Part shown: piece by piece, positions 49,662-60,030 of the stretch
Numbering within the stretch: the stretch's first letter is position 1
Layout of the letters: every line of letters starts with the position of its first letter
Assembly: GCF_963583255.1 (NCBI RefSeq)
Contig: NC_084804.1
Location: 32,218,953-32,282,952, forward strand
Length of the DNA stretch: 64,000 nt
Direction of reading: 5' to 3'
DNA from: Pyrus communis
Lineage: Eukaryota; Streptophyta; Magnoliopsida; Rosales; Rosaceae
Translations under genes and position numbers: made by a program
Notes under the pieces: generated by a model
What the model was told of the DNA's origin: nothing
The model's input: the letters and a program-made list of their open reading frames with translations, nothing else
Database searches by the model: none

Positions 49662-49858
49662 TGTGATATAACACGTGTGGAACAGTTTGTAATCACATTA
49701 TCTCCTTTTTGTGATATAAAACGTGTGGAACAGTATATCACGTGTGGAACAGTTTGTAATCGCATTATCTCCTTTTTGTGATATAACACGTGTGGAACAG
49801 TTTGTAATCGCATTATCTTCTTTTTGTGATATAAAACGTGTGGACCAGTTTGTAAAGG
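49662..49858. repeat. Minisatellite, ~49-bp unit, four copies
   Basis: Units of 'ttttgtgatataacacgtgtggaacagtttgtaatcgcattatctcc' with small changes; one unit has an inserted short duplicate ('acagtatatcacgtgtgg'). Each unit carries ACACGTGT or AACGTGTG. Two-unit versions occur at 51785-51860 and 53756-53831. Confidence 0.8.
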
Positions 49859-49924
49859 CAACCACAAGATAATTCACAATCAAAGGCATCCAAGTATACA
49901 ACAACTTCAAATCAATCAAAGGCA

Positions 49925-50581
49925 TCAGAAGATGGCTCAACACACAGTCTAGAAAATCTCTCACAGGAAAGTAGAGAAAGACTCTTCACTGTGGAAGAGA
50001 TACATTGGTCCTTTGTCCTAAACGCTTTGACACCAAATACCATCTCTCCTAAATCTTAACCCCTTCACTTAAATTGTGAATATTTGAAGGGAAATGAATT
50101 CTAAAGAAAGTGTAAAGATAATTGCTAATATGGAAAGTAGCTCAACTTCTTATAAGCTCTTGGTAGGTTTATCTTTGAACCGATGTAGGATTCTTTTACC
50201 TTCACATCCTCATACACCCTACTCACATGTGGTGAATTTTCAAGCCAAACACATGAACAACAGGAATTGGGTGACATAGAGCACGTGTGGTTGTTGGATC
50301 ACACAAATAGACAAACCTGCTCTAGCACAATGAAGAAAGTTTGGGTATCACCATAAAGCCAATAGATAATATGGGGAGTAGGCCAACCTCTTATAAACCC
50401 TTGCAAGGTTTCTCCTTCATCAATGTGAGACTCTTTTATTTTCACATACTCAAACGCTCTCTCACATGTGGTGAATTTTCAAGCCAAACATATAGACAAT
50501 ACGAATTGGGTAAGGTGGAGTACATGTGGTGAGAAAGTTGGGATTCCACTACAAAACTTATTGCCAATATGGGCAATTTTC
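49925..50581 (+). repeat. Dispersed repeat R, copy 2
   Basis: Begins AGAAGATGGCTCAACACAC and ends near 'ttgccaatatgggcaattttc'. Same layout as 20615-21252, with the two internal halves (starting about 50127 and 50366) that resemble each other. Confidence 0.65.
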
Positions 50582-52552
50582 CAACCTTCACATCTCATAA
50601 TTTATGTGTTAAGTATTTTCTCCTTGCACACCTCTGTTTATTGATGGTCTTTAGAATGATTAATCAACGAAAAATAAAGGTATAAATAAACATGAGTGTG
50701 CAAAAAAGACAATGAGTGTGCATATATCATTTCCTATATGTGAAATGACATGGTGTTAATCCATATCAAGAAGTGGCACAAAATTAGTGGTAATTAAAAT
50801 TATATGACAATTAATATGTGTCACTAATCAGGCAGAAAATTGTGATCCCTTACTAACCGTGGACATGAAGTGCTTCTTGAATTATTTGGAAAGAAAAAGG
50901 CAATCAACCCAATTTTGTTGCGAATGAACTTCCTCAATGCATGTTCTCTAGCATCCTTTCTTGAAGCAAGGAAGATAAAATTAAAATAAGTGGATCCAAT
51001 TAACTCTTTTTAATTTCACCATAATAAAAAATGTTGTTGAAAAGGTTAAATTTAAGGATTATTAGAAAACTTGGATGTGGATAAATAGGCAAGAGGATGT
51101 GTGCTCTTCTATGCATCCAGTTTGAATTCTTGTTTCCTCAATTTTTGGTTCAAGTGATGTTCTACTTTGAACTAATTAATATAAATTGTAGGGGCAAGTG
51201 GCCTTTTACCATAGTAATGAAAATGTGTTGTGTCATTTCATGACAACGTGGGTTTGAACATCATTGGTGGCTAATCTAACATCTAACTTACTAGATTATA
51301 ATCGCTAAATAAGATCTATTTTTCATTGACGTTGAGTGTAAGATTAAATACTGATTTTGGTCTTTTGACTTTATATATCACCTAAAATCTAGCTAATAAT
51401 TATTAAAATTTGTTTTCTTTTATTTTTAGTATTTGAAAAATAAGATTTTTACTTAATTTGTATTCAATATGTGTACAAAAATTGCATATATATGTATACA
51501 TAATTTGTGTACCTGCATATGTACATAAATATATTTATATATGCACCTATATATACATTTGTGTATCTATACATATGAACCTATGTATGTATGTTACCTA
51601 TATATGCACCTATATGTACATTTGTGTACCCATATATATGAACCTATGTATATATGTACCTATATATATATGTACCTACGTACATATTCATGTACCTTTA
51701 TAATGTATATTGTTTATTGTGTTTGCATATTAATTTATTTGTTTGGTTTTGTGATTGTCTTTTCCAGTTCTTTTTCTTTTTCCTTTTTGTGATATAACAC
51801 GTGTGGAACAGTTTGTAATCGCATTATCTCCTTTTTGTGATATAAAACGTGTGGTGTTTGTAATGGCAACCACAAGATAATTCACAATCAAAGGCATCTG
51901 AGTATACAACAACTTCAAATCAAAAGATGGCTCAACACATAAGCTAGAAAATCTCTCACAAGAAATGAGAGAGACTCCCACTGTGGGAGAGATACATTGG
52001 TCCTTGTCCTAAACACTTTGACACCGAATACCAATCTTAACCCCTTCACTTAAACTGTGAATATTTCAAGGGAAATGAATTCTAAAGAAAGTATAAAGCT
52101 AATTGCTAATATGGAAAGTAGCTTAACTTCTTATAAGCTCTTGCAAGGTTTATCTTTTAACCGATGTAGGATTCTTTTACCTTCACATCCTTATACACCC
52201 TACGCACATGTGGCGAATTTTCAAGCCAAACACATGGACAACACGAATTGGGTGACATGGAGCACGCGTGGTCGTTGGATTACACAAACGAACAAACCTG
52301 CTTTAGTACCATGAAGAAAGTTTGGGCCTCACCATAAAGTCAATAGATAATATGGGAAGTAGGCCAAAGCCCTTGCAAGGTTTCTTCTTCACCAATGTGA
52401 AACTCTTTTATCTTCACAAACTCACACGCTCGCTCACATGTGGTGAATTTTCAAGCCAAACACAGACAATATGAATTGGGTGACGTGGAGCACGTGTGGT
52501 GAGAAAGTTGGGATTCCACTTCAAAACTTATTGGCAATATGGGGAGTTTGTC
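50582..52552. repeat. 1971-bp tandem unit, copy 1
   Basis: Starts CAACCTTCACATCTCATAAT. Composed of an AT-rich segment S (50582-51780, with the 62-bp minisatellite), two units of the 49-bp minisatellite, then an R repeat (about 51920-52552). Repeats without visible difference at an offset of 1971 bp. Small open frames such as 51458-51703 are low-complexity TAC/ATA repeats, not genes. Confidence 0.9.
51540..51690. repeat. ~62-bp minisatellite rich in TAC/ATG
   Basis: Two and a half units of 'atatatgcacctatatatacatttgtgt...gaacctatgtatgtatgtt'. It recurs at 53511-53661 and, diverged, around 55766-55910. Confidence 0.75.
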
Positions 52553-54523
52553 CAACCTTCACATCTCATAATTTATGTGTTAAGTATTTTCTCCTTGCAC
52601 ACCTCTGTTTATTGATGGTCTTTAGAATGATTAATCAACGAAAAATAAAGGTATAAATAAACATGAGTGTGCAAAAAAGACAATGAGTGTGCATATATCA
52701 TTTCCTATATGTGAAATGACATGGTGTTAATCCATATCAAGAAGTGGCACAAAATTAGTGGTAATTAAAATTATATGACAATTAATATGTGTCACTAATC
52801 AGGCAGAAAATTGTGATCCCTTACTAACCGTGGACATGAAGTGCTTCTTGAATTATTTGGAAAGAAAAAGGCAATCAACCCAATTTTGTTGCGAATGAAC
52901 TTCCTCAATGCATGTTCTCTAGCATCCTTTCTTGAAGCAAGGAAGATAAAATTAAAATAAGTGGATCCAATTAACTCTTTTTAATTTCACCATAATAAAA
53001 AATGTTGTTGAAAAGGTTAAATTTAAGGATTATTAGAAAACTTGGATGTGGATAAATAGGCAAGAGGATGTGTGCTCTTCTATGCATCCAGTTTGAATTC
53101 TTGTTTCCTCAATTTTTGGTTCAAGTGATGTTCTACTTTGAACTAATTAATATAAATTGTAGGGGCAAGTGGCCTTTTACCATAGTAATGAAAATGTGTT
53201 GTGTCATTTCATGACAACGTGGGTTTGAACATCATTGGTGGCTAATCTAACATCTAACTTACTAGATTATAATCGCTAAATAAGATCTATTTTTCATTGA
53301 CGTTGAGTGTAAGATTAAATACTGATTTTGGTCTTTTGACTTTATATATCACCTAAAATCTAGCTAATAATTATTAAAATTTGTTTTCTTTTATTTTTAG
53401 TATTTGAAAAATAAGATTTTTACTTAATTTGTATTCAATATGTGTACAAAAATTGCATATATATGTATACATAATTTGTGTACCTGCATATGTACATAAA
53501 TATATTTATATATGCACCTATATATACATTTGTGTATCTATACATATGAACCTATGTATGTATGTTACCTATATATGCACCTATATGTACATTTGTGTAC
53601 CCATATATATGAACCTATGTATATATGTACCTATATATATATGTACCTACGTACATATTCATGTACCTTTATAATGTATATTGTTTATTGTGTTTGCATA
53701 TTAATTTATTTGTTTGGTTTTGTGATTGTCTTTTCCAGTTCTTTTTCTTTTTCCTTTTTGTGATATAACACGTGTGGAACAGTTTGTAATCGCATTATCT
53801 CCTTTTTGTGATATAAAACGTGTGGTGTTTGTAATGGCAACCACAAGATAATTCACAATCAAAGGCATCTGAGTATACAACAACTTCAAATCAAAAGATG
53901 GCTCAACACATAAGCTAGAAAATCTCTCACAAGAAATGAGAGAGACTCCCACTGTGGGAGAGATACATTGGTCCTTGTCCTAAACACTTTGACACCGAAT
54001 ACCAATCTTAACCCCTTCACTTAAACTGTGAATATTTCAAGGGAAATGAATTCTAAAGAAAGTATAAAGCTAATTGCTAATATGGAAAGTAGCTTAACTT
54101 CTTATAAGCTCTTGCAAGGTTTATCTTTTAACCGATGTAGGATTCTTTTACCTTCACATCCTTATACACCCTACGCACATGTGGCGAATTTTCAAGCCAA
54201 ACACATGGACAACACGAATTGGGTGACATGGAGCACGCGTGGTCGTTGGATTACACAAACGAACAAACCTGCTTTAGTACCATGAAGAAAGTTTGGGCCT
54301 CACCATAAAGTCAATAGATAATATGGGAAGTAGGCCAAAGCCCTTGCAAGGTTTCTTCTTCACCAATGTGAAACTCTTTTATCTTCACAAACTCACACGC
54401 TCGCTCACATGTGGTGAATTTTCAAGCCAAACACAGACAATATGAATTGGGTGACGTGGAGCACGTGTGGTGAGAAAGTTGGGATTCCACTTCAAAACTT
54501 ATTGGCAATATGGGGAGTTTGTC
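52553..54523. repeat. 1971-bp tandem unit, copy 2
   Basis: Looks identical to 50582-52552 in every block compared. It contains S (52553-53751), the two-unit minisatellite (53756-53831) and R (about 53891-54523). Confidence 0.9.
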
Positions 54524-55452
54524 CAACCTTCACATCTCATAATTTATGTGTTAAGTATTTTCTCCTTGCACACCTCTGTTTATTGATGGTCTTTAGAATG
54601 ATTAATCAACGAAAAATAAAGGTATAAATAAACATGAGTGTGCAAAAAAGACAATGAGTGTGCATATATCATTTCCTATATGTGAAATGACATGGTGTTA
54701 ATCCATATCAAGAAGTGGCACAAAATTAGTGGTAATTAAAATCACATGACAATTAATATGTGTCACTGATCAGGCAGAAAATTGTGATCCCTTACCAACT
54801 GTGGAAGTCAAGTGCTTCTTGAATTATTTGGAAAGAAAAAGGCAATCAACCCAATTTTTTCGTGAAGAAAAACAGCACCGTTCTTTTGTAGGACGGTAAA
54901 TGCCGGTGTGTAGGGAAAGCAAGAACGTCCCCTTGGCAGTTGACATTCACTCCTCCATCTATCATCCATCTTGTATGACCATTTTGCAATCATCACCTAC
55001 GTACCCTCCCAAAAAACCAAAAGCAACTTGGAACTCCTAACTTCCTAATCCAAAATGAACTTTCTCAATGCGTGTTCTCTAGCATTCTTTCTCGTGTTAT
55101 TTGAAACGAGGAAGATAAAATTAAAATAAGTGGATCCAATTAACTCCTTTTAGTTTCACTAGAATTAAAAATGTTGTTGAAAAAGTTAAATTAAAGATCA
55201 TTCGAAAACTTAGATGTGGATAAATTAGCTAGAGGATATGTGCTCTTCTATGTATCTAGTTTGAACTTTTGTTTTCTCAAATTTTGGTTCAAGTAATGTT
55301 CTACTTTAAACTAAAATTAATTGCAAGTGCAAGTGACTCTTTACCACAATGGTGGAAAGGTATTGTGCCCTTGCATGACGGCATATGTTCGAATCCTGTT
55401 GGTGGCTAATCTAACATCTAACTTACGCTTGACTCAAAAAATTTTTAAAAAA

Positions 55453-55483
<31 letters not shown>

Positions 55484-55984
55484 TAAATATAAAATAGGAA
55501 CCTAGATTATAATCGCTAAATAAGATATATTTTTCATTAAAGTTGAGTGTAAGATTAAATACTGATTTTGGTCCTTTGACTTTATAGATCACATTAAACC
55601 TAGTTAATAACTATTAACTTTTGTTTTGTTTTATTTTTAGTATTATAAATAGAAGATTTTTACTTAATTTGTATTCAATATGGGTACAAAAATTGCATAT
55701 ATATGTATACATGTGCATATGTACATAAATATATATTTATGTACTGACATATATATATATATATATGCACTTGTATATACATTTGTGTACGACATATGAA
55801 CCTATGTATATATGTTACCCATATATGTGCACCTATATGTACATTTTTGTACCTATACATATGAACCTACGTATATATGTACCTATTTATATGCACCTAT
55901 GTATATATTCATGTACCTTTATAATGTATATTGTTTATTGTGTCTGCATATTAATTTATTTGTTTGATTTTGTGATTGTCTGTA
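54524..55984. repeat. Diverged third, partial tandem unit
   Basis: Follows segment S from its first base but diverges after ~200 bp (for example AATCACATGAC for AATTATATGAC). It has about 190 bp absent from the other copies (about 54860-55055) and an extra ATATAT/ACACAC tract (55453-55483). It stops at the Cassandra insertion at 55985, before minisatellite and R. Probably closer to the ancestral form. Confidence 0.8.
55453..55483. repeat. (AT)n(AC)n microsatellite
   Basis: About five AT and eleven AC units in the diverged third unit, absent from the two identical units. Confidence 0.85.
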
Positions 55985-56061
55985 TGTAACATCCCATATC
56001 GTCCAGGGGTGTGGATCCTCTATGCCTCATATGTACATGCCCACCTCCAAATAGCACGAGG

Positions 56062-56181
56062 CCTTTTGGGAATTTACTGGCTTCGAGTTCCATCGGAACT
56101 CCGAAGTTAAGTCAGTTCGAGCGAGAGCATTCCTAGGATGGGTGACCCACTAGGAAGTTCTCGTGTGAGTTCCCAGAAACA
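56062..56181 (+). other. 5S rRNA-derived segment in Cassandra LTR1
   Basis: Follows plant 5S rRNA: TCGGAACTCCGAAGTTAAG, GCGAGAGCATTCCTAGGATG, GGGTGACCCAC, GGAAGTTCTCGTGT. The box C core GGATGGGTGACC (56136-56147) is intact; the box A core is changed (AGTTAAGTCAGTTCGAGCGA). Not a true 5S gene. Confidence 0.85.
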
Positions 56182-56415
56182 AAACCGTGAGGGTATGGTA
56201 GGGGCCCAAAGTGGACAATATCGTGCTACGGTGGAGTCGAGCCCGAGATGTGGTGAGGCACGGATGAGGATGTGACAATTTGGTATCAGAGCCAATCCTT
56301 GACTGAGTGTGCCGACAAGGACGTCGGGACCCTAAAGGGGGTGGTAACATCCCACATCGTCCCGGGGAGTGGATCCTCTATACCTTATATGTACATGCCC
56401 ACCTCCAAATAATAC

Positions 56416-56540
56416 GAGGCCTTTTGGGAACTTACTAGCTTCGAGTTCCATTGGAACTCCGAAGTTAAGCGAGTTCGGGCGAGAGCATTCATAGGATGGA
56501 TGACCCACTGGGAAGTTCTCGTGTGAGTTCCCATAAACAA
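56416..56540 (+). other. 5S rRNA-derived segment in Cassandra LTR2
   Basis: Same 5S match. Here box A is close to consensus (AGTTAAGCGAGTTCGGGCGA, 56463-56482) while box C carries a substitution (GGATGGATGACC, near 56495). Confidence 0.85.
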
Positions 56541-56633
56541 AATTGTGAGGGTGTGGTAAGGGCCCAAAGCGGACAATATCGTGTTACGGTGCTCAGGATG
56601 TGGTGGGGGCTTGGGTCAGGATGTGACACTATA

Positions 56634-57017
56634 AATTTTTATATAGTTTAATTCTCATTAGCAAAATGGTTTAAAAAGTCTTTCATTTTAAATTACTAAA
56701 TTTGATACGTAGAAATAAAAATTTCTATTTTAAAGGCCTTATTGATGATTAAATTAGGTATTTTAGGAAAAAAAAAATTGAAAATAATAAAAGTGGGCAG
56801 GGATATTTAATATGATTGATAATGAGTTTTAAAGTTAGGGACTAAAACTAGATTTACAAAAGCATCCCTGTTATAATGAAATTAAAAATAATCTTCTTTA
56901 GGTCCTTAAGTCTAAATGCCCTTAAATATAAACTATAGTGAGAGAGATTCAAACTCAGGTGACCTAAAAAGGAGCACGTATGCTCTAGTCAACTTAACTA
57001 TGCTACCAATTGTTCCC

Positions 57018-57062
<45 letters not shown>

Positions 57063-57212
57063 AGAAAAAAAAACAGAAAAAAAAACCCACTTGACTATGC
57101 TACCTTTGCATGTGTTAGCAAATATTTAATTTCAATACATATGACATGATTTTATAGCATGGCATGGAGATGCTGTATATGATTATTGGAGAAATAATTG
57201 GGTGGTTATTAG
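56634..57212. other. AT-rich intergenic with 40-nt A-tract
   Basis: No gene. The longest homopolymer of the window lies at 57022-57061 (about 40 A). Confidence 0.6.
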
Positions 57213-58110
57213 AAGGAAAAATTAGTATCCGGTCCCTAGTTATTAATGTTTATTGCCTAAGACCTTATTAGTTTCAAATTTGGATTGAAGTCCCTAGCAT
57301 TAATGTGATAATGAATTTACATGTTTATTACATATTTTTTAAAATAAAAATTAGTAATTGATTTAGGATTTTAATACTTACACCTCTATTAAACTCCTAA
57401 TTAATTTTCAATTCAAACATTTACAAAATTTTCAATTCAAACATTTACAAAATAAAAAAAATTAAATTAGAATAAGTTTGTACCCATTAGTTTTTTATAA
57501 AAATATTCTTAATTTTTTTAATCTTAAACCCATTCATATAATTTTCAATTTTTTTTTAATCTTAAATGTACCCATTCTTAAATATACCAATTTGTTTTAT
57601 GTAAAATGTACCCTTTTTTAATATAAAATGTACAATTTTTTTTATATAAAATCCATTCAAAAATTTTTAATCCATTTTTTAACTTATATGGGTGCACTTT
57701 TTTTTTTTTTTTTTGATTTAGAATGTATCTATGCCAAATTTAATCAAAGAAATTTACTAATGTTATTAAGCCTAATATCTTCTTCTTCTTTTTATTTTTT
57801 TTATTTTTTTATTTTTTTATTTTTGTGTTTTGAAGAATCTATCCATGTCTTGGTACAATAAATTTTTTTTTCTTTGTTATTTTTGATGAATGTACCCATA
57901 TGTGTGTGTGTGTACACACACACGCATACAATATAATGGAGAGTATAATTTATATTTTATTATTTTTAATCCCTCAAATTATGGGTTATATTTAAAGTCT
58001 CATTAATATAAACAGATACAAATTTCAATTTTTAATTTTTAATTTAAAAAATATAATAACTTACACTATTACATTAATGTCAAAGACCGCATCCGAAATT
58101 TCCATTTTTA
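57213..58110. repeat. Possible non-autonomous element with degenerate inverted ends
   Basis: The left end 'ggaaaaattagtatccggtccctagttattaatgt' resembles the complement of the right end 'acattaatgtcaaagaccgcatccgaaatttcc' over ~35 bp with gaps. Interior is AT-rich, repetitive in 'aaaatgtaccc' words, and includes a palindromic (TG)n(TAC)(AC)n stretch at 57900-57924. Target duplication not identified. Confidence 0.35.
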
Positions 58111-58168
58111 CAATTATGAGAGACGTGGTTGGTGAAGCCCATTCTGGTGGGGGGACCGTTTAAATTCT

Positions 58169-58177
58169 CTATTTAAA
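58169..58177 (+). promoter_or_regulatory. ODC: TATA-like box of ODC gene
   Basis: CTATTTAAAG about 130 bp upstream of the ODC start codon. Reasonable distance and form for a plant TATA box. The following ~100 bp lacks ATG triplets and would be the leader. Confidence 0.45.
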
Positions 58178-58301
58178 GATGTACATTACGCAAACCATCC
58201 ACAAAGTAAGTTTTAGAGAGATCAGTCACTTAATTTGTTACGAAATTTCTCTACACTATTCTTGCTAGTTTTCACATAAACCCATTAACTGTTTTTCTTC
58301 C

Positions 58302-59579
58302 ATGGCATTGATCCTTCCAAGTATTCCAAGCATTACTACTTTTAGCACCCTCCAAGTCAAATTGGCAGCAAGCCAAGTGAAGGGTGAACATGTTCCAACT
58401 GACATACCAAGACACCAACTCACCGCTCTCATCAGATCCATCATCAACAAACATGACGAACCACAACCCTTTTACGTTCTCGATTTGGGAGTTCTTGTCA
58501 GCCTTATGCAAAAATGGAACCGTTGCCTTCCCAACGTTCTGCCCTTCTTTGCTGTCAAGTGTAACCCTGAGCCTGCATTCATTGCAGCATTGGCAACGCT
58601 TGGTGCGAGCTTTGACTGCGCTAGCAAGCTGGAGATCGAGGCCATCCTTTCTCATGGTGTAAGCCCCTCAAGGATAGTCTACGCCAATCCATGCAAGGGT
58701 GAGAACCATTTAAGGCACGCAGCTGGAGTCGGGGTCAATCTTGCAACCTTTGACTCCATAGACGAACTTAACAAGATAAAAAAATGCCATCCCAAATGTT
58801 CCTTGTTGCTCCGAATTGCAGTCCTAAATGACACGAGCTCCTGGCGATCATTTGGGACCAAATTCGGTGCGATGTCTGAGGAGGTCGCGCCTCTACTTGG
58901 ACATGCACACAAACTAGGGTTGAGAGTGGTGGGAGTTTCATTTCACGTGGGTTCGAAAGCTTCGGAATCTCAAGTGTACCGTGGAGCAATAGCAGCTGCT
59001 AGGGCTGCATTCGACAAGGCAGATGAGCTCAAACTGCCCAAAATGCATGTGCTTGATATTGGTGGTGGGTTCAAGGCAAACCCGTTATTTGATGAAATAG
59101 CCGAAACCCTAAACGACGCCATTAAAGAACACTTTGGTGATCATCAATCGGAGTCTGATCTGGTGGTGATGGCTGAGCCAGGAAGGTTCTTTGCCGAAAC
59201 AGCTTTCACATTGGTTGCAAATGTGATGGGGAAGAGAGTGAGAGGAGAGAAAAGAGAGTATTGGATTACTGATGGGATATATGGGTCGTTTAATCTTCCG
59301 GCATTTGATAAATCTTGTTTGACAGTTTCACCCCTCCTCCTTCACACTCCTGATCATCATCATCATCCAGTAGCCATATATTCGTCGACGGTGTTCGGAC
59401 CAACCTGTGATTCTCTGGACACGGTGGTGGCTGACTGCAAACTGCCGGAACTGAAGTTAAATGATTATCTCGTGTTTCATAACATGGGGGCTTACACAAG
59501 TTCTGCTGGAACCAACTTTAATGGCCTCTGCATTTCTGCTATTCCCACGTACTTGGCATTTACAATTGCTGATAATTAA
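58302..59579 (+). CDS. ODC: Ornithine decarboxylase (PLP-dependent, fold III), 425 aa, intronless
   Basis: Decarboxylates ornithine to putrescine, first step of polyamine synthesis; acts as a homodimer in the cytosol. Visible in order: PFFAVKCNPEP with PLP lysine Lys86; FDCASKLEIE; GVSFHVGS with His215; LDIGGGF (254-257 phosphate-binding glycines); AEPGRFFAETAFTL (Glu292, Arg295); WITDGIYGSFN (Asp324); VFGPTCDSLD (catalytic Cys369, Asp370); MGAYTSSAGTNFNG. Length and lack of introns are usual for plant ODC. Start ATG 58302 in good context (TTCCATGGC). Odd points: FDKS at 335-338 where plant ODCs I recall have YDHA, putting Lys337 in place of the substrate-pocket histidine; a HHHH run at 352-355; an unusual NDTSSWRSFGTKFGA segment. 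Intact, so probably active, but substrate preference may differ. Arginine decarboxylase is excluded by size. Confidence 0.92.
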   Translation: MALILPSIPSITTFSTLQVKLAASQVKGEHVPTDIPRHQLTALIRSIINKHDEPQPFYVLDLGVLVSLMQKWNRCLPNVLPFFAVKCNPEPAFIAALATLGASFDCASKLEIEAILSHGVSPSRIVYANPCKGENHLRHAAGVGVNLATFDSIDELNKIKKCHPKCSLLLRIAVLNDTSSWRSFGTKFGAMSEEVAPLLGHAHKLGLRVVGVSFHVGSKASESQVYRGAIAAARAAFDKADELKLPKMHVLDIGGGFKANPLFDEIAETLNDAIKEHFGDHQSESDLVVMAEPGRFFAETAFTLVANVMGKRVRGEKREYWITDGIYGSFNLPAFDKSCLTVSPLLLHTPDHHHHPVAIYSSTVFGPTCDSLDTVVADCKLPELKLNDYLVFHNMGAYTSSAGTNFNGLCISAIPTYLAFTIADN

Positions 59580-59647
59580 TAGGGACTGAAAAACGAAAAC
59601 AAAAAAAACGAATGTATGTGATCGATCTTTCCCTTCTTGTCTATTGT

Positions 59648-59668
59648 TATATATATATATATATATAT
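59648..59668. repeat. (TA)n microsatellite in ODC 3' region
   Basis: About ten TA units some 70 bp past the ODC stop, likely in the 3' UTR. Confidence 0.8.
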
Positions 59669-59934
59669 GTATATACACTTTGAGAGTGGTTTTCATGACC
59701 GAATCTTCTTTAAATTTCATTAATTTGCATATATAAATTGTTGATATTCCCATTCCTTTGAATTGGTCTTCGTTGGAACAGTGGGATACGATGGTTCAGC
59801 AACATGTACAAACGGGAAAGAAATATTAAAGGAGCCATAGTATTTGGACATATACAAAACTGAGACAACGTCTAATTTAGGGGATTCACATACAATAGTA
59901 TAGCTATTTCTAATGTGAGAAGTTCTTGTCTACT

Positions 59935-60030
59935 CAAAACACAAGGTGATATACTATATATTATTGTCGAAGTGGATTATAGAGTCGATCGCCCTTATAT
60001 TAAGATATGTAGTATACCACCTTGTGTTTT
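59935..60030. repeat. Small hairpin-forming inverted repeat
   Basis: AAAACACAAGGTGATATACT (59936 on) pairs with AGTATACCACCTTGTGTTTT (ending about 60030) with a ~55-bp loop. It lies 360 bp downstream of ODC. It could be a MITE core; no duplication seen. Confidence 0.55.

Larger units (their letters stand above)
55985..56628 (+). mobile_element. Cassandra TRIM retrotransposon, complete
   Basis: A 644-bp non-coding LTR element. LTR1 is 55985-56277 (TGTAACATCCCATATCG ... GGATGTGACA) and LTR2 about 56342-56628 (TGGTAACATCCCACATCG ... GGATGTGACA). The 64-bp interior has a PBS (TGGTATCAGAGCC at 56281, initiator-Met tRNA type) and a PPT (TAAAGGGGGTGG before LTR2). Flanking 5-mers CTGTA and CTATA match at 4 of 5. 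Each LTR contains a 5S rRNA-derived segment, the defining trait of Cassandra elements. It needs enzymes from another element to move. Confidence 0.9.

Noticed and set aside
49662..49858. CRISPR-like array
   Set aside because: Plant DNA; the units are contiguous minisatellite copies without unique spacers.
51458..51792. Small ORFs in the tandem units (also at 53429)
   Set aside because: Cys/Tyr/Ile-rich translations of a TAC/ATA minisatellite.
56062..56540. Two functional 5S rRNA genes
   Set aside because: The 5S-like stretches are diverged, each has a damaged promoter box, and both lie in LTRs of a Cassandra TRIM.
58272..58655. Minus-strand ORFs over ODC
   Set aside because: Shadows of the plus-strand ODC frame, which carries all family motifs.
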